Assembly: GCA_030636545.1 (NCBI GenBank)
Contig: DAOVWR010000028.1
Location: 1-12,613, forward strand
Source of the DNA: Mycoplasmatota bacterium
GTDB lineage: Bacteria > Bacillota_I > Bacilli_A > Izemoplasmatales > Izemoplasmataceae
Direction: 5' to 3'
DNA: 12,613 bases
Shown here: positions 1 to 6,578 of the stretch, piece after piece
Layout: each line of letters starts with the position of its first letter
Numbering within the stretch: the first letter of the stretch is position 1
Made by a program: the position numbers and the translations under genes
The notes under the pieces: model-generated
The model's database searches: none
What the model was told of the DNA's origin: nothing
The model's input: the letters and a program-made list of their open reading frames with translations, nothing else

Positions 1-163
1 AGAAGAGGATAATCTACTTATTATCCAAATTATTGTTAATCAAGATGATCTTGGTAGAGTAATTGGGAAGAACGGACGAATTGCAAATGCAATCAGAACA
101 ATCGCATATGCAAGTGCTTCAAGAGAGCGCAAGAAAATATCAATTAATATTGATTCATTTTAG
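1..163 (+). CDS. khpA: KhpA RNA-binding KH-domain protein, C-terminal part
   Basis: The last 53 codons of an ORF that enters from the left edge (frame starting at base 2, TAG stop at 161-163). They contain the type-II KH signature GRVIGKNGRIANAIRT, with the GxxG nucleic-acid-binding loop GKNG, followed by a short basic tail. Known family: KhpA is a small (about 75-80 aa) cytoplasmic RNA chaperone that pairs with KhpB and affects cell division and envelope functions in Firmicutes. It is usually encoded between rpsP and rimM. The rimM-trmD-rplS genes further downstream support the assignment. The N-terminal third and any upstream rpsP/ffh lie outside the window. Confidence 0.9.
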   Translation, partial: EEDNLLIIQIIVNQDDLGRVIGKNGRIANAIRTIAYASASRERKKISINIDSF

Positions 164-188
164 ACCCGAATTTCGGGTCTATTTTTTT
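161..188 (+). terminator. Rho-independent terminator after khpA
   Basis: A perfect 8-bp stem, TAGACCCG (161-168) with CGGGTCTA (174-181), has loop AATTT and runs into a T-tract (182-188). The stem begins in the khpA stop codon itself. It closes the khpA transcript and separates it from the genes downstream. Confidence 0.9.
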
Positions 189-197
189 CTACTAATA

Positions 198-227
198 TTG
201 TTTATATATCTTGATATGTAGTATAAT
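198..227 (+). promoter_or_regulatory. SigA-type promoter of the GNAT-ABC-rimM-trmD operon
   Basis: TTGTTT (198-203) and a perfect TATAAT (222-227) are separated by 18 bp, placing the start of transcription near 234. It lies just after the khpA terminator and 22 bp before the acetyltransferase start. It is the only clear promoter before rimM and trmD. Confidence 0.65.
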
Positions 228-249
228 AATATATACTGAGGTGATAAAC

Positions 250-777
250 ATGGAATATACACTTAAAAATAGTACAACTATAACACTAAGAGACGCAGTT
301 ATAAGTGATGCAAAAAACTTAGTTGCTTATATGCATAAAGTTAACGCTGAATCAAAGAACTTAATGAGAGAACCTGGAGAATTTACATTTACAGTCGAGC
401 AAGAAGAAAAGTTTCTTCAAACGACCATTGATTCACCAAATGCATGCTTTTTAATTGCTTTAGATGGTGATTTAATTATTAGTACCGCAGGATTTCATGG
501 AAACTCTCTTAAAAGAGTAAATCACCGAGTTTCACTAGGTATTTCCGTGTTAGAAGAATATCAAAATTTAGGATTAGGGAGAATAGTTATGGAAGACCTA
601 ATTGCTCGAGCGTTACTTCTTAAGAAAACAAAAATGGATTTAGAAGTAAGAGTAGATAACTTAGGAGCTATTCATCTTTACGACACACTTGGATTTGAAA
701 AAGAAGGAACTATTAGAAATGGTTTCTTTGTTGATAATAAATATATTGATTTACTTGTTATGGGTAAACTACTCTAG
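250..777 (+). CDS. GNAT-family N-acetyltransferase (RimJ/RimL-like)
   Basis: A 175-aa protein. ATG 250 is preferred because GAGGTGAT (238-245) is a good ribosome binding site at the right distance. The upstream in-frame TTG at 211 would lie inside the promoter. The N-terminal ITLRDAVISDAKNLVAYM (residues 11-28) is the usual first strand and helix of the GNAT fold. The acetyl-CoA pyrophosphate loop is EEYQNLGLGR (102-111, pattern QxxGxG). The C-terminal part HLYDTLGFEKEGTIRNGF (142-159) is the usual 'LYxxxGFxxEG' segment. Family role: transfer of acetyl from acetyl-CoA to an amine, in the cytoplasm. The substrate cannot be read from sequence; a ribosomal protein N-terminus, polyamine or small-molecule amine are all possible. 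The stop codon overlaps the ribosome binding site of the next gene, so the two are co-translated. Confidence 0.85.
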   Translation: MEYTLKNSTTITLRDAVISDAKNLVAYMHKVNAESKNLMREPGEFTFTVEQEEKFLQTTIDSPNACFLIALDGDLIISTAGFHGNSLKRVNHRVSLGISVLEEYQNLGLGRIVMEDLIARALLLKKTKMDLEVRVDNLGAIHLYDTLGFEKEGTIRNGFFVDNKYIDLLVMGKLL

Positions 778-786
778 GAGGATTTT

Positions 787-1575
787 ATGAACACATTAGA
801 AGTTAAGAACTTAAAGAAAACTTTTAAATTATCTAAGAAACAACAAAAAATTGAAAGAACAGATACAAAATTAAAAGTCGCAGTTAATGATTTATCATTT
901 ACTGCGTACCCTGGTGAAATATTTGGCCTTTTAGGACCAAATGGCGCTGGTAAAACAACTTGTTTACGAGCGATATCAACGTTAATTAAGCCGGATTCTG
1001 GGGATATCTTTGTTGGGGAAACTAGTGTTGTAACTGACCCAGAAAGTGTGAGAGGGAAAATTGGGTTCTTAACTAGTGAACTTAAACTAGAAGACCATTT
1101 TACACCTAACTACTTATACATTTATTTTTCAAGACTTCATGGTATTGAAGATGAAGTAATTGAAGAAAGAAAAGATGCTTTCTTTGAAAGATTTGGGATT
1201 GCTGAATTTAGAGAAGTCAAAGTAGGAGATTTATCAACTGGGATGAAACAAAAAGTAAGTATCGCCATCAGTTTAGTTCATAATCCTGATTATATTATCT
1301 TTGATGAACCGACAAATGGACTTGATGTTTTAACTGCGAGAAGTGTAATGGATTATTTAATTGAACTTAAAGAAGCAGGTAAAACAGTAATCTTATCGAC
1401 ACACATTTTGAGTGTAGTTGACAAACTATGTGATCGCGTAGGAATAATAATAAATGGTAAGATGAAATTATGTGATACTTTAGAAAATGTGCTAAAGACA
1501 GATCCTAATAATAACTTAGAAGAAATCTTCTTTGAACTTGTTAAAGAAGATGAGTTATTAGGAGGTGCTTACTAA
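787..1575 (+). CDS. ABC transporter ATP-binding protein (NatA-like)
   Basis: A 262-aa nucleotide-binding subunit with AGGAGG just before ATG 787. Walker A is GPNGAGKTT (50-58), the ABC signature LSTGMKQK (149-156), Walker B YIIFDEP (169-175) with catalytic E174, the D-loop GLD (178-180), and the H-loop His is H206. The Q-loop region reads IGFLTSELKLED, with Ser-Glu where Gln is usual; this resembles NatA-type sodium/drug exporters. It should pair with the permease that overlaps its stop codon. Role: ATP hydrolysis driving an ABC-2 exporter. The substrate is unknown; NatAB exports Na+ in Bacillus, while relatives export drugs or peptides. Confidence 0.93.
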   Translation: MNTLEVKNLKKTFKLSKKQQKIERTDTKLKVAVNDLSFTAYPGEIFGLLGPNGAGKTTCLRAISTLIKPDSGDIFVGETSVVTDPESVRGKIGFLTSELKLEDHFTPNYLYIYFSRLHGIEDEVIEERKDAFFERFGIAEFREVKVGDLSTGMKQKVSIAISLVHNPDYIIFDEPTNGLDVLTARSVMDYLIELKEAGKTVILSTHILSVVDKLCDRVGIIINGKMKLCDTLENVLKTDPNNNLEEIFFELVKEDELLGGAY

Positions 1576-2753
1576 TGAGAAATATATTTACAATCTTTAG
1601 AAAAGAATTTTTCCGTGTTATGAGTGATCGTCGTTTAGTATTCACAGCCATAATACTACCAGGACTTGCAATATATATTATGTATACATTTATTGGAACT
1701 GCAATTGGTGGAGAAGTTGAAGATATTGTTGAACATAAAATGATTATTTATACTGAAAACATGCCAACAGATTTTCAAAACTTTGTCTATGCTCAAAATA
1801 TTAATCCTGAATTTCATGATTATGATCCAAATAATCATGAAGAAATAGAAGAACAAATTTTAATCGGGGAAGTTGATATGATAATCATCTTCTCAGAAAC
1901 ATTTGAAGATGATATCGATAACCTTGTAATTTCCGAGATATTCATTTATTTTAATCCTGGAGAAAAATATAGTAATTATGCGTATGGACAAATGACGAAT
2001 GTTATCTCAACATATGGAACAATCATCGGGCTCGATAGACATGGAGATTCTTATTACGCCTTTATGGTAGATTCAGGAATTATTATGGATGAAGAAAAAG
2101 CAGCTGGACAAGGATTCGCTATGCTGTTACCAATGTTAATAATAATGTTCTTGTTTAGTGGAGCAATGAGTATTGGTCCTGATTCTATTGCTGGTGAAAA
2201 CGAAAGAGGAACGATTGCAACACTTCTTATAACTCCTGTTAAAAGAAGCGAAATCGCAATTGGTAAAGTATTAAGCCTAACAGCAGTATCAATGATGAGT
2301 GCAACTTCATCATTTATTGGTATAATGTTTAGTTTGCCTAATTTAATGGGAGGCGCTGGAGCTGAATTAGATGTCTTTATTTACGGAGTAGGAGATATCA
2401 CGATACTATTTTCAGTTTTACTAGCTACTGTGTTAGTGATTGTAGGACTTGTTTCTGTTTTAAGTGCTTATGCAAAAACCATTAAAGAAGCAGGAATGTT
2501 AATTATGCCATTTTACTTTGTTAGTATTGGTCTAGGAATAAGCTCTATGTTTAGTGGGGAAGCAAGTTCAGAACTATGGGTTTACTTTATGCCAATCTAT
2601 AGCTCAGTAAACTTAATTATTGCAGTATTGACATTTGATATATCACTAACTGCTTATCTCATCACAATTGGAACTAGTTTAATTTATGTAACTATATTTG
2701 TCTTTATTCTGACAAGACTATTCCAATCAGAAAAAATTATGTTCCAAAAGTAA
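1575..2753 (+). CDS. ABC-2 type permease (NatB-like)
   Basis: A 392-aa integral membrane protein whose ATG overlaps the ATPase stop by one base (TAATG), which implies translational coupling. A first hydrophobic segment (about 22-45) is followed by a soluble, acidic domain of about 130 residues (47-178), presumably outside the cell. Five or six further membrane segments lie near 180-200, 228-254, 274-298, 305-327, 336-353 and 358-381. After the second segment comes the family motif AGENERGTIATLLITPVKR (206-224), typical of NatB/ABC-2 permeases. With the upstream ATPase it would form an exporter. The large acidic external loop may help choose the substrate, but nothing in the sequence names it. 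Confidence 0.9.
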   Translation: MRNIFTIFRKEFFRVMSDRRLVFTAIILPGLAIYIMYTFIGTAIGGEVEDIVEHKMIIYTENMPTDFQNFVYAQNINPEFHDYDPNNHEEIEEQILIGEVDMIIIFSETFEDDIDNLVISEIFIYFNPGEKYSNYAYGQMTNVISTYGTIIGLDRHGDSYYAFMVDSGIIMDEEKAAGQGFAMLLPMLIIMFLFSGAMSIGPDSIAGENERGTIATLLITPVKRSEIAIGKVLSLTAVSMMSATSSFIGIMFSLPNLMGGAGAELDVFIYGVGDITILFSVLLATVLVIVGLVSVLSAYAKTIKEAGMLIMPFYFVSIGLGISSMFSGEASSELWVYFMPIYSSVNLIIAVLTFDISLTAYLITIGTSLIYVTIFVFILTRLFQSEKIMFQK

Positions 2754-2765
2754 GAGGTGAAATAG

Positions 2766-3266
2766 ATGGATATAGTTACAATCGGAAAAATTGTTAATAC
2801 ACATGGACTTAACGGAGCTCTTAAAGTTAAGTCATTCACAGATTTTAAAGAACAAAGATATAAAAAGGGTACCCCTCTTTATATTGCTTTTGAACGTGAT
2901 TATATTCCTGTGACAGTTGTCTCGCAAAAAGAAATGAAAACCTTAGATTTAATAATCTTTAAAGAGTTTACAGATATTAACCAAGTTGAGAAATATAAAG
3001 GCTGTGACTTAGTAATAAACAAAGAACTAATCCATAAACTAGGAGAAGATGACTATTACTTTGATCAAATCATCGGCATGGATGTTTATGTTGAAGAATT
3101 ATTACTTGGGAAATGTATTGATATTAGAGATTATCCTCAAGGTGAAGTAATTGTTGTGAAGACAGCTAAAAAACAAATCTTAATACCTTTTAGAAAAGAA
3201 TTTATAAAAGAAGTAAATTTAGAAGATAATAAACTATTTATTATTGTGTGGGAGGGATTACTGTGA
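2766..3266 (+). CDS. rimM: Ribosome maturation factor RimM
   Basis: A 166-aa protein with ribosome binding site AGAGGTGA and ATG 2766. The N-terminal domain starts IGKIVNTHGLNGALKVKSF (6-24), the RimM signature. The C-terminal PRC-barrel runs from YYFDQIIGMDVY (about 97-108) through RDYPQGEVIVV to ILIPFRKEFIKEV. Family role: binds r-protein S19 and assists maturation of the 3' (head) domain of the 30S subunit. It is followed by trmD, the normal order. It ends in TGA, overlapping the trmD start in a GTGA tetranucleotide. Reading through that TGA as Trp would add only two residues before a TAG, so this one stop is not by itself proof of the code. Confidence 0.96.
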   Translation: MDIVTIGKIVNTHGLNGALKVKSFTDFKEQRYKKGTPLYIAFERDYIPVTVVSQKEMKTLDLIIFKEFTDINQVEKYKGCDLVINKELIHKLGEDDYYFDQIIGMDVYVEELLLGKCIDIRDYPQGEVIVVKTAKKQILIPFRKEFIKEVNLEDNKLFIIVWEGLL

Positions 3267-3958
3267 GAATAGATGTATTAACCTTATTCCCAAAGATGTT
3301 TGAAGGATTCACTAGTGAATCACTTTTAGGTAAAGCCATTGATAATAAAATAGTAGAAATAAATATTATTAATTTTAGAGACTATTCAACAAACAAACAT
3401 CATAAAGTTGATGATTCACCTTATGGTGGAGGAGCTGGAATGGTACTTAGCGTTGAACCTGTCTATAATGCTTTAATAAGTATAGATGGCTATAAAAAAG
3501 CGCTTAAGATATTAGTTACTCCCCAAGGAGTAACCTTTAGTCAGGAAAAAGCCTACGAACTAAGTAATGTTGAACACATTATCATCCTTTGTGGACACTA
3601 CGAAGGATATGATGAAAGAATAAGAGATTTATTTGATTTAGAAATCTCGATTGGAGACTACGTTTTAACTGGTGGAGAAATTGCGGCAATGGTTTTAATT
3701 GATGCCATCACAAGACTAGTTCCCAAGGTGATTAGTAAAGATGAATCACACTTGTTTGATTCATTTAGCAATAATTTACTCGAACATCCTCACTACACAA
3801 GACCTAGTGAGTTTATGGGTAAAAAAGTACCTGAAGTATTGATTAGTGGAAACCATAAACTCATTAAAGAATGGCGTTTAAAAGAATCTATTAAAAGAAC
3901 AAAAGAAAGAAGAATGGATTTATATAATAAGTATCGAAAGGAGTCTAATGATGAATAA
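3263..3958 (+). CDS. trmD: tRNA (guanine37-N1)-methyltransferase TrmD
   Basis: A 231-aa protein. I start it at GTG 3263, which begins the conserved MRIDVLTLFP and lies 6 nt after GGGAGGG (3250-3256). The in-frame GTG at 3248 would add five non-conserved residues and lies before the ribosome binding site. SPOUT trefoil-knot motifs are present: VDDSPYGGGAGM (49-60), the SAM-binding ILCGHYEGYDER (108-119) and SIGDYVLTGGE (129-139). HPHYTRP (175-181) is in the tRNA-binding linker region. D166 and E174 sit 8 residues apart, like the acidic pair D169/D177 of the Haemophilus enzyme, so D166 is the likely catalytic base. It makes m1G37 next to the anticodon, preventing +1 frameshifts. Translation is coupled to rimM by a 4-bp overlap, and its end overlaps the next gene. 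Confidence 0.96.
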   Translation: MRIDVLTLFPKMFEGFTSESLLGKAIDNKIVEINIINFRDYSTNKHHKVDDSPYGGGAGMVLSVEPVYNALISIDGYKKALKILVTPQGVTFSQEKAYELSNVEHIIILCGHYEGYDERIRDLFDLEISIGDYVLTGGEIAAMVLIDAITRLVPKVISKDESHLFDSFSNNLLEHPHYTRPSEFMGKKVPEVLISGNHKLIKEWRLKESIKRTKERRMDLYNKYRKESNDE

Positions 3959-5963
3959 AGAACAATTTAAAAAGTTTTTTATTGAAGACAACTTAATAAT
4001 CATTGTCGATGGAGTAGCAATTACTCTAATTTTGATTGCGTTTTTAATAATTGGATTATCAGCTCCAGCTTCTTCATATACGAAAGAAGTTGAGTCAGTA
4101 ACAATGATCCAACAAAACTATGAAGAGGCTTTCTTATTAGAATATAATGAAGGTAATTATACTCCTGAAAATCCTTTCTTTATAGTAGACCCTTATGATA
4201 TGTCTCCGCTATCAGGATTACTAATGTTTGAAACTGATTTACCAACTAGTTATAAAGTCGTTGTCTTAGGTAAAACAAGTGAAGGAAACATGGAGTTTAC
4301 CTCACCTGAAACTACAACACACCGTATTCCTGTCTATGGATTATACGCAGGACATTTTAATACTATTAAACTATATCAAGTAACATCTTTAATAAGCTCA
4401 CAAGCCCCTTATCCTGAAACACTTGTATCAGAAATAAATGTCTTAACTGATCCAACACCAGAGGGGATATTCACACCAACTGTCATGAATACGACATATG
4501 AATACTTTGGATCTGATTTAATGATGCTGATGCCAGCACTTGGATCTTTACCTGTAGCTTATGATTATAATGGTGATGTTAGATGGTATTTATCAACTAG
4601 TCTAACATGGGCTCCAACAATTTTAGAAAATGGCAGACTATTACTAGGAACATCTAGAATTATAAACGCTCCATATTACACAACTGGATTATATGAAATA
4701 GATTTTCTAGGTAAAATCTATACTGAATATATATTACCTGGTGGATACCACCATGATGTATTTGAAATGAGTAATGGTAATTTATTAATTGGAACAAGTG
4801 ATTTTGAATCAACTGTTGAAGATATCATTGTTGAATTAGATAGAACAACAGGAGAGATTGTTAAAACATGGGACATTGGAGACTATTTACCTGAGTTAGA
4901 TGGTATGGCAGAAATGTGGGTAACATATGACTGGTTCCATAATAATAGTATTTTCTATGACGAAACAACCGATTCGATTATCTTATCAGGGCGTCATCAA
5001 GACGCAGTGATAAGTATTGATTATACAACTGATGAACTTAATTGGATAATTGGGGACCCAACTAACTGGAGTGAAGAATTAGTTGATGAGTATTTCTTCT
5101 ATCCAATAAGTGCTGAATTTGAGTGGTCTTATGCTCAACATTCCGCAATAGTCTTAGAAAATGGTGATATCTTCTTATTTGATAATGGAAATAATAGATC
5201 CAAATTAAGAGAAGATGATATCTTAGCAGAAGATAATTATTCAAGAGGAGTAATATATCGTTATAATATGATTTCAATGACAATTGAACAAGTATATCAG
5301 TTTGGTAAAGAACTTGGCGAAGACTTCTATAGTCCCTATATATCTAATGTTGCATATTATAGTGAAAACAACTATATGATTCATAGTGGTGGACATAGTG
5401 AAGTAAACGGGGAAGTATTGAATATTCCTGCCCCACTAAGTGAAGATTTCTTAAGTGCTAAACTAAACTCGATTACAATAGAAGTATTGGATGGTAAGAT
5501 AGTATACCATTTAGAAGTACCTAGTAACTTTTATCGAGCTAATAGAATATCTTTATATAGTAATAATACAATCTTTAGTTTAGGACCAGCTACCACTTTA
5601 GGTAACTTCATCGTAACTGAAGATACAGAAGATGATATTGATGAAAGACACAACTTCTTTGTTACTGTACCAAAAGAATATGAATTAGAACTAACAAAAG
5701 AAACTGATCGCTTAGTAATAAACGCTGTATTTAATGAACATGAAGTTGTTTATTTAGTATTAGAAGGATCTAACGGGCGAATAGTATATAATATTCCAAC
5801 TGGAAGTAACACTTACACAGCAATGTGCATTGTCATCGCCGATGGCGATAACCGCATTGTATCTTATTATATAAACGAAGAAGGAATCATTGGAACATAC
5901 CAGATTTATTTATACGTAAATGGTAAAGAATATGACACGTATGAAAAGGTCGTTTTTAAGTAA
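3951..5963 (+). CDS. Membrane-anchored arylsulfotransferase (ASST family)
   Basis: A 670-aa protein. ATG 3951 is preferred over ATG 3948 because it lies 7 nt rather than 4 nt after AAAGGAG (3937-3943). One hydrophobic segment (about 15-37), with no lipobox, anchors it. A beta-rich Ig-like region (about 75-165) follows, then a beta-propeller with short repeats such as NGRLLLGT, NGNLLIGT and NGDIFLFD. ASST active-site motifs are present: YHHDVFEM (H267/H268), WFHNNS (H330), LSGRHQD (R348) and AQHSA (H397). The 18-residue gap between H330 and R348 equals that between H356 and R374 of E. coli ASST. H397 matches the sulfohistidine-forming H436. Known role: PAPS-independent transfer of sulfate from one phenol sulfate to another phenol, outside the membrane. 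The E. coli disulfide is missing (one Cys only). It overlaps trmD by 8 bp. Substrate unknown. Confidence 0.85.
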   Translation: MNKEQFKKFFIEDNLIIIVDGVAITLILIAFLIIGLSAPASSYTKEVESVTMIQQNYEEAFLLEYNEGNYTPENPFFIVDPYDMSPLSGLLMFETDLPTSYKVVVLGKTSEGNMEFTSPETTTHRIPVYGLYAGHFNTIKLYQVTSLISSQAPYPETLVSEINVLTDPTPEGIFTPTVMNTTYEYFGSDLMMLMPALGSLPVAYDYNGDVRWYLSTSLTWAPTILENGRLLLGTSRIINAPYYTTGLYEIDFLGKIYTEYILPGGYHHDVFEMSNGNLLIGTSDFESTVEDIIVELDRTTGEIVKTWDIGDYLPELDGMAEMWVTYDWFHNNSIFYDETTDSIILSGRHQDAVISIDYTTDELNWIIGDPTNWSEELVDEYFFYPISAEFEWSYAQHSAIVLENGDIFLFDNGNNRSKLREDDILAEDNYSRGVIYRYNMISMTIEQVYQFGKELGEDFYSPYISNVAYYSENNYMIHSGGHSEVNGEVLNIPAPLSEDFLSAKLNSITIEVLDGKIVYHLEVPSNFYRANRISLYSNNTIFSLGPATTLGNFIVTEDTEDDIDERHNFFVTVPKEYELELTKETDRLVINAVFNEHEVVYLVLEGSNGRIVYNIPTGSNTYTAMCIVIADGDNRIVSYYINEEGIIGTYQIYLYVNGKEYDTYEKVVFK

Positions 5964-5972
5964 AAATAACAG

Positions 5973-6001
5973 TTGAATATCATATTTAGTTATGATATAA
6001 T
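5973..6001 (+). promoter_or_regulatory. rplS promoter with extended -10
   Basis: TTGAAT (5973-5978), a 17-bp spacer and TATAAT (5996-6001), preceded by TGa, form an extended -10 promoter. Transcription should start near 6008. It begins right after the sulfotransferase stop codon; no terminator was seen between them, so read-through from the upstream operon can also reach rplS. Confidence 0.8.
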
Positions 6002-6027
6002 AAAAAACGCTGTTAAATCTAAGTAAA

Positions 6028-6062
6028 TTTTGCTCCGCTTTGGAAAACCCTTATGAGCAAAT
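6028..6062 (+). promoter_or_regulatory. Probable L19-leader hairpin in the rplS 5' UTR
   Basis: TTTGCTC (6029-6035) pairs with GAGCAAA (6055-6061), enclosing a 19-nt loop with CTTTGG and ACCC segments. It sits about 20 nt after the predicted transcription start and 22 nt before the rplS ATG. Firmicutes rplS genes are known to carry a structured L19 leader that mediates autogenous control. Position and hairpin fit that class; I could not align it to the family model. Confidence 0.55.
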
Positions 6063-6084
6063 GTAAAAATTAAGGAGTGATATT

Positions 6085-6432
6085 ATGTCTCAGCAATTAA
6101 TTAATGATATTACTAAAGATTATCAAAAACAAGATGTACCTGCATTTAGAGCTGGAGATACTGTAAAAGTATCTGTTAAGATCAAAGAGGGTAATAGAGA
6201 AAGAATCCAAGTTTTTGAAGGTTTAGTAATCCAAAGACAAGGTGGAGGAATCGGTGAAACTTTCACGGTACGTAAAGTATCTTATGGAATTGGTGTAGAA
6301 AGAACTTTTCCAATCCATTCACCATCAATAGCTGAAATCGATGTTATAAGAAAAGGTAAAGTTCGTAGAGCTAAACTATTTTATATCAGAGGATTATCTG
6401 CTAAAAAATCTCGTATCAAAGAACGTAGATAA
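6085..6432 (+). CDS. rplS: 50S ribosomal protein L19 (bL19)
   Basis: A 115-aa basic protein of normal L19 length, with ribosome binding site AAGGAGTGAT before ATG 6085. Diagnostic segments are FRAGDTVKVSVKIKEGNRER (21-40), QVFEGLVIQRQGGGIGETFT (42-61) and RTFPIHSPSIAEIDVIRKG (74-92). The basic end is KLFYIRGLSAKKSRIKER. It lies at the 30S-50S interface of the ribosome. It keeps its usual place after trmD, although the sulfotransferase gene and a new promoter lie between them. Confidence 0.98.
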   Translation: MSQQLINDITKDYQKQDVPAFRAGDTVKVSVKIKEGNRERIQVFEGLVIQRQGGGIGETFTVRKVSYGIGVERTFPIHSPSIAEIDVIRKGKVRRAKLFYIRGLSAKKSRIKERR

Positions 6433-6434
6433 CA

Positions 6435-6464
6435 AAAAAATGCCATCAATTGATGGTATTTTTT
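6435..6464 (+). terminator. Rho-independent terminator after rplS
   Basis: AAAAAATGCCATC (6435-6447) pairs with GATGGTATTTTTT (6452-6464), with one G-U pair and loop AATT. The flanking A and T tracts let it act on either strand. It ends the rplS transcript three bases after the stop codon. Confidence 0.88.
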
Positions 6465-6470
6465 ATATAT

Positions 6471-6489
6471 TTTGTGCAGATTGCACAAA
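6471..6489. promoter_or_regulatory. Perfect palindrome, possible operator upstream of ccpA
   Basis: TTTGTGCA (6471-6478), GAT, TGCACAAA (6482-6489): a perfect 8-3-8 inverted repeat, 34 bp upstream of the ccpA -35. It lies after the rplS terminator and is not followed by a T-tract, so it is better explained as a protein-binding site than a terminator. It resembles the half-site of Rex (TTGTGA) only loosely and its spacing differs. The binder is unknown. Confidence 0.5.
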
Positions 6490-6490
6490 G

Positions 6491-6509
6491 TTATGAAAAC
6501 TTTTCATAA
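6491..6509. promoter_or_regulatory. cre-like palindrome (distal) upstream of ccpA
   Basis: TTATGAAAA (6491-6499), C, TTTTCATAA (6501-6509): a perfect 9-1-9 inverted repeat. Its core TGAAAACTTTTCA is the CcpA operator consensus TGWAANCGNTNWCA with the central CG shortened to C. It lies just upstream of the ccpA promoter. Confidence 0.55.
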
Positions 6510-6523
6510 AAATGGCATTTTTC

Positions 6524-6551
6524 TTGAAAACATTTTCACTTATGATATAAT
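6524..6551 (+). promoter_or_regulatory. ccpA promoter with extended -10
   Basis: TTGAAA (6524-6529), a 16-bp spacer and TATAAT (6546-6551) preceded by TGa. Start of transcription is expected near 6558, giving a leader of about 20 nt with ribosome binding site AGAAGGTG before ATG 6579. Confidence 0.8.
6525..6538. promoter_or_regulatory. cre-like site overlapping the ccpA -35
   Basis: TGAAAACATTTTCA is a 14-bp inverted repeat (6-2-6) that matches the cre consensus TGWAANCGNTNWCA at all fixed positions but one (central CG is CA). It covers the -35 hexamer, so a bound LacI-family repressor would block RNA polymerase. Together with the distal site this suggests autorepression by CcpA. Confidence 0.6.
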
Positions 6552-6578
6552 CATATTGATGAAAGAAGGTGCTTATTT

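Noticed and set aside
211..249. Upstream TTG start for the GNAT gene adding 13 residues
   Set aside because: The extension lies inside the promoter and upstream of the likely transcript start; ATG 250 has a good ribosome binding site and starts the conserved domain.
3248..3262. Upstream GTG start for trmD
   Set aside because: It would put the ribosome binding site inside the gene; GTG 3263 begins the conserved MRIDVLTLFP and has correct spacing.
5835..5849. Perfect ATCGCC-GAT-GGCGAT palindrome inside the sulfotransferase gene
   Set aside because: It falls within a well-supported coding region with no T-tract or promoter near it; most likely a by-product of codons for IADGDN.
5967..6015. TAACAG / CTGTTA inverted repeat flanking the rplS promoter
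   Set aside because: Only 6 bp per arm with a 37-nt gap; easily expected by chance in AT-rich DNA.
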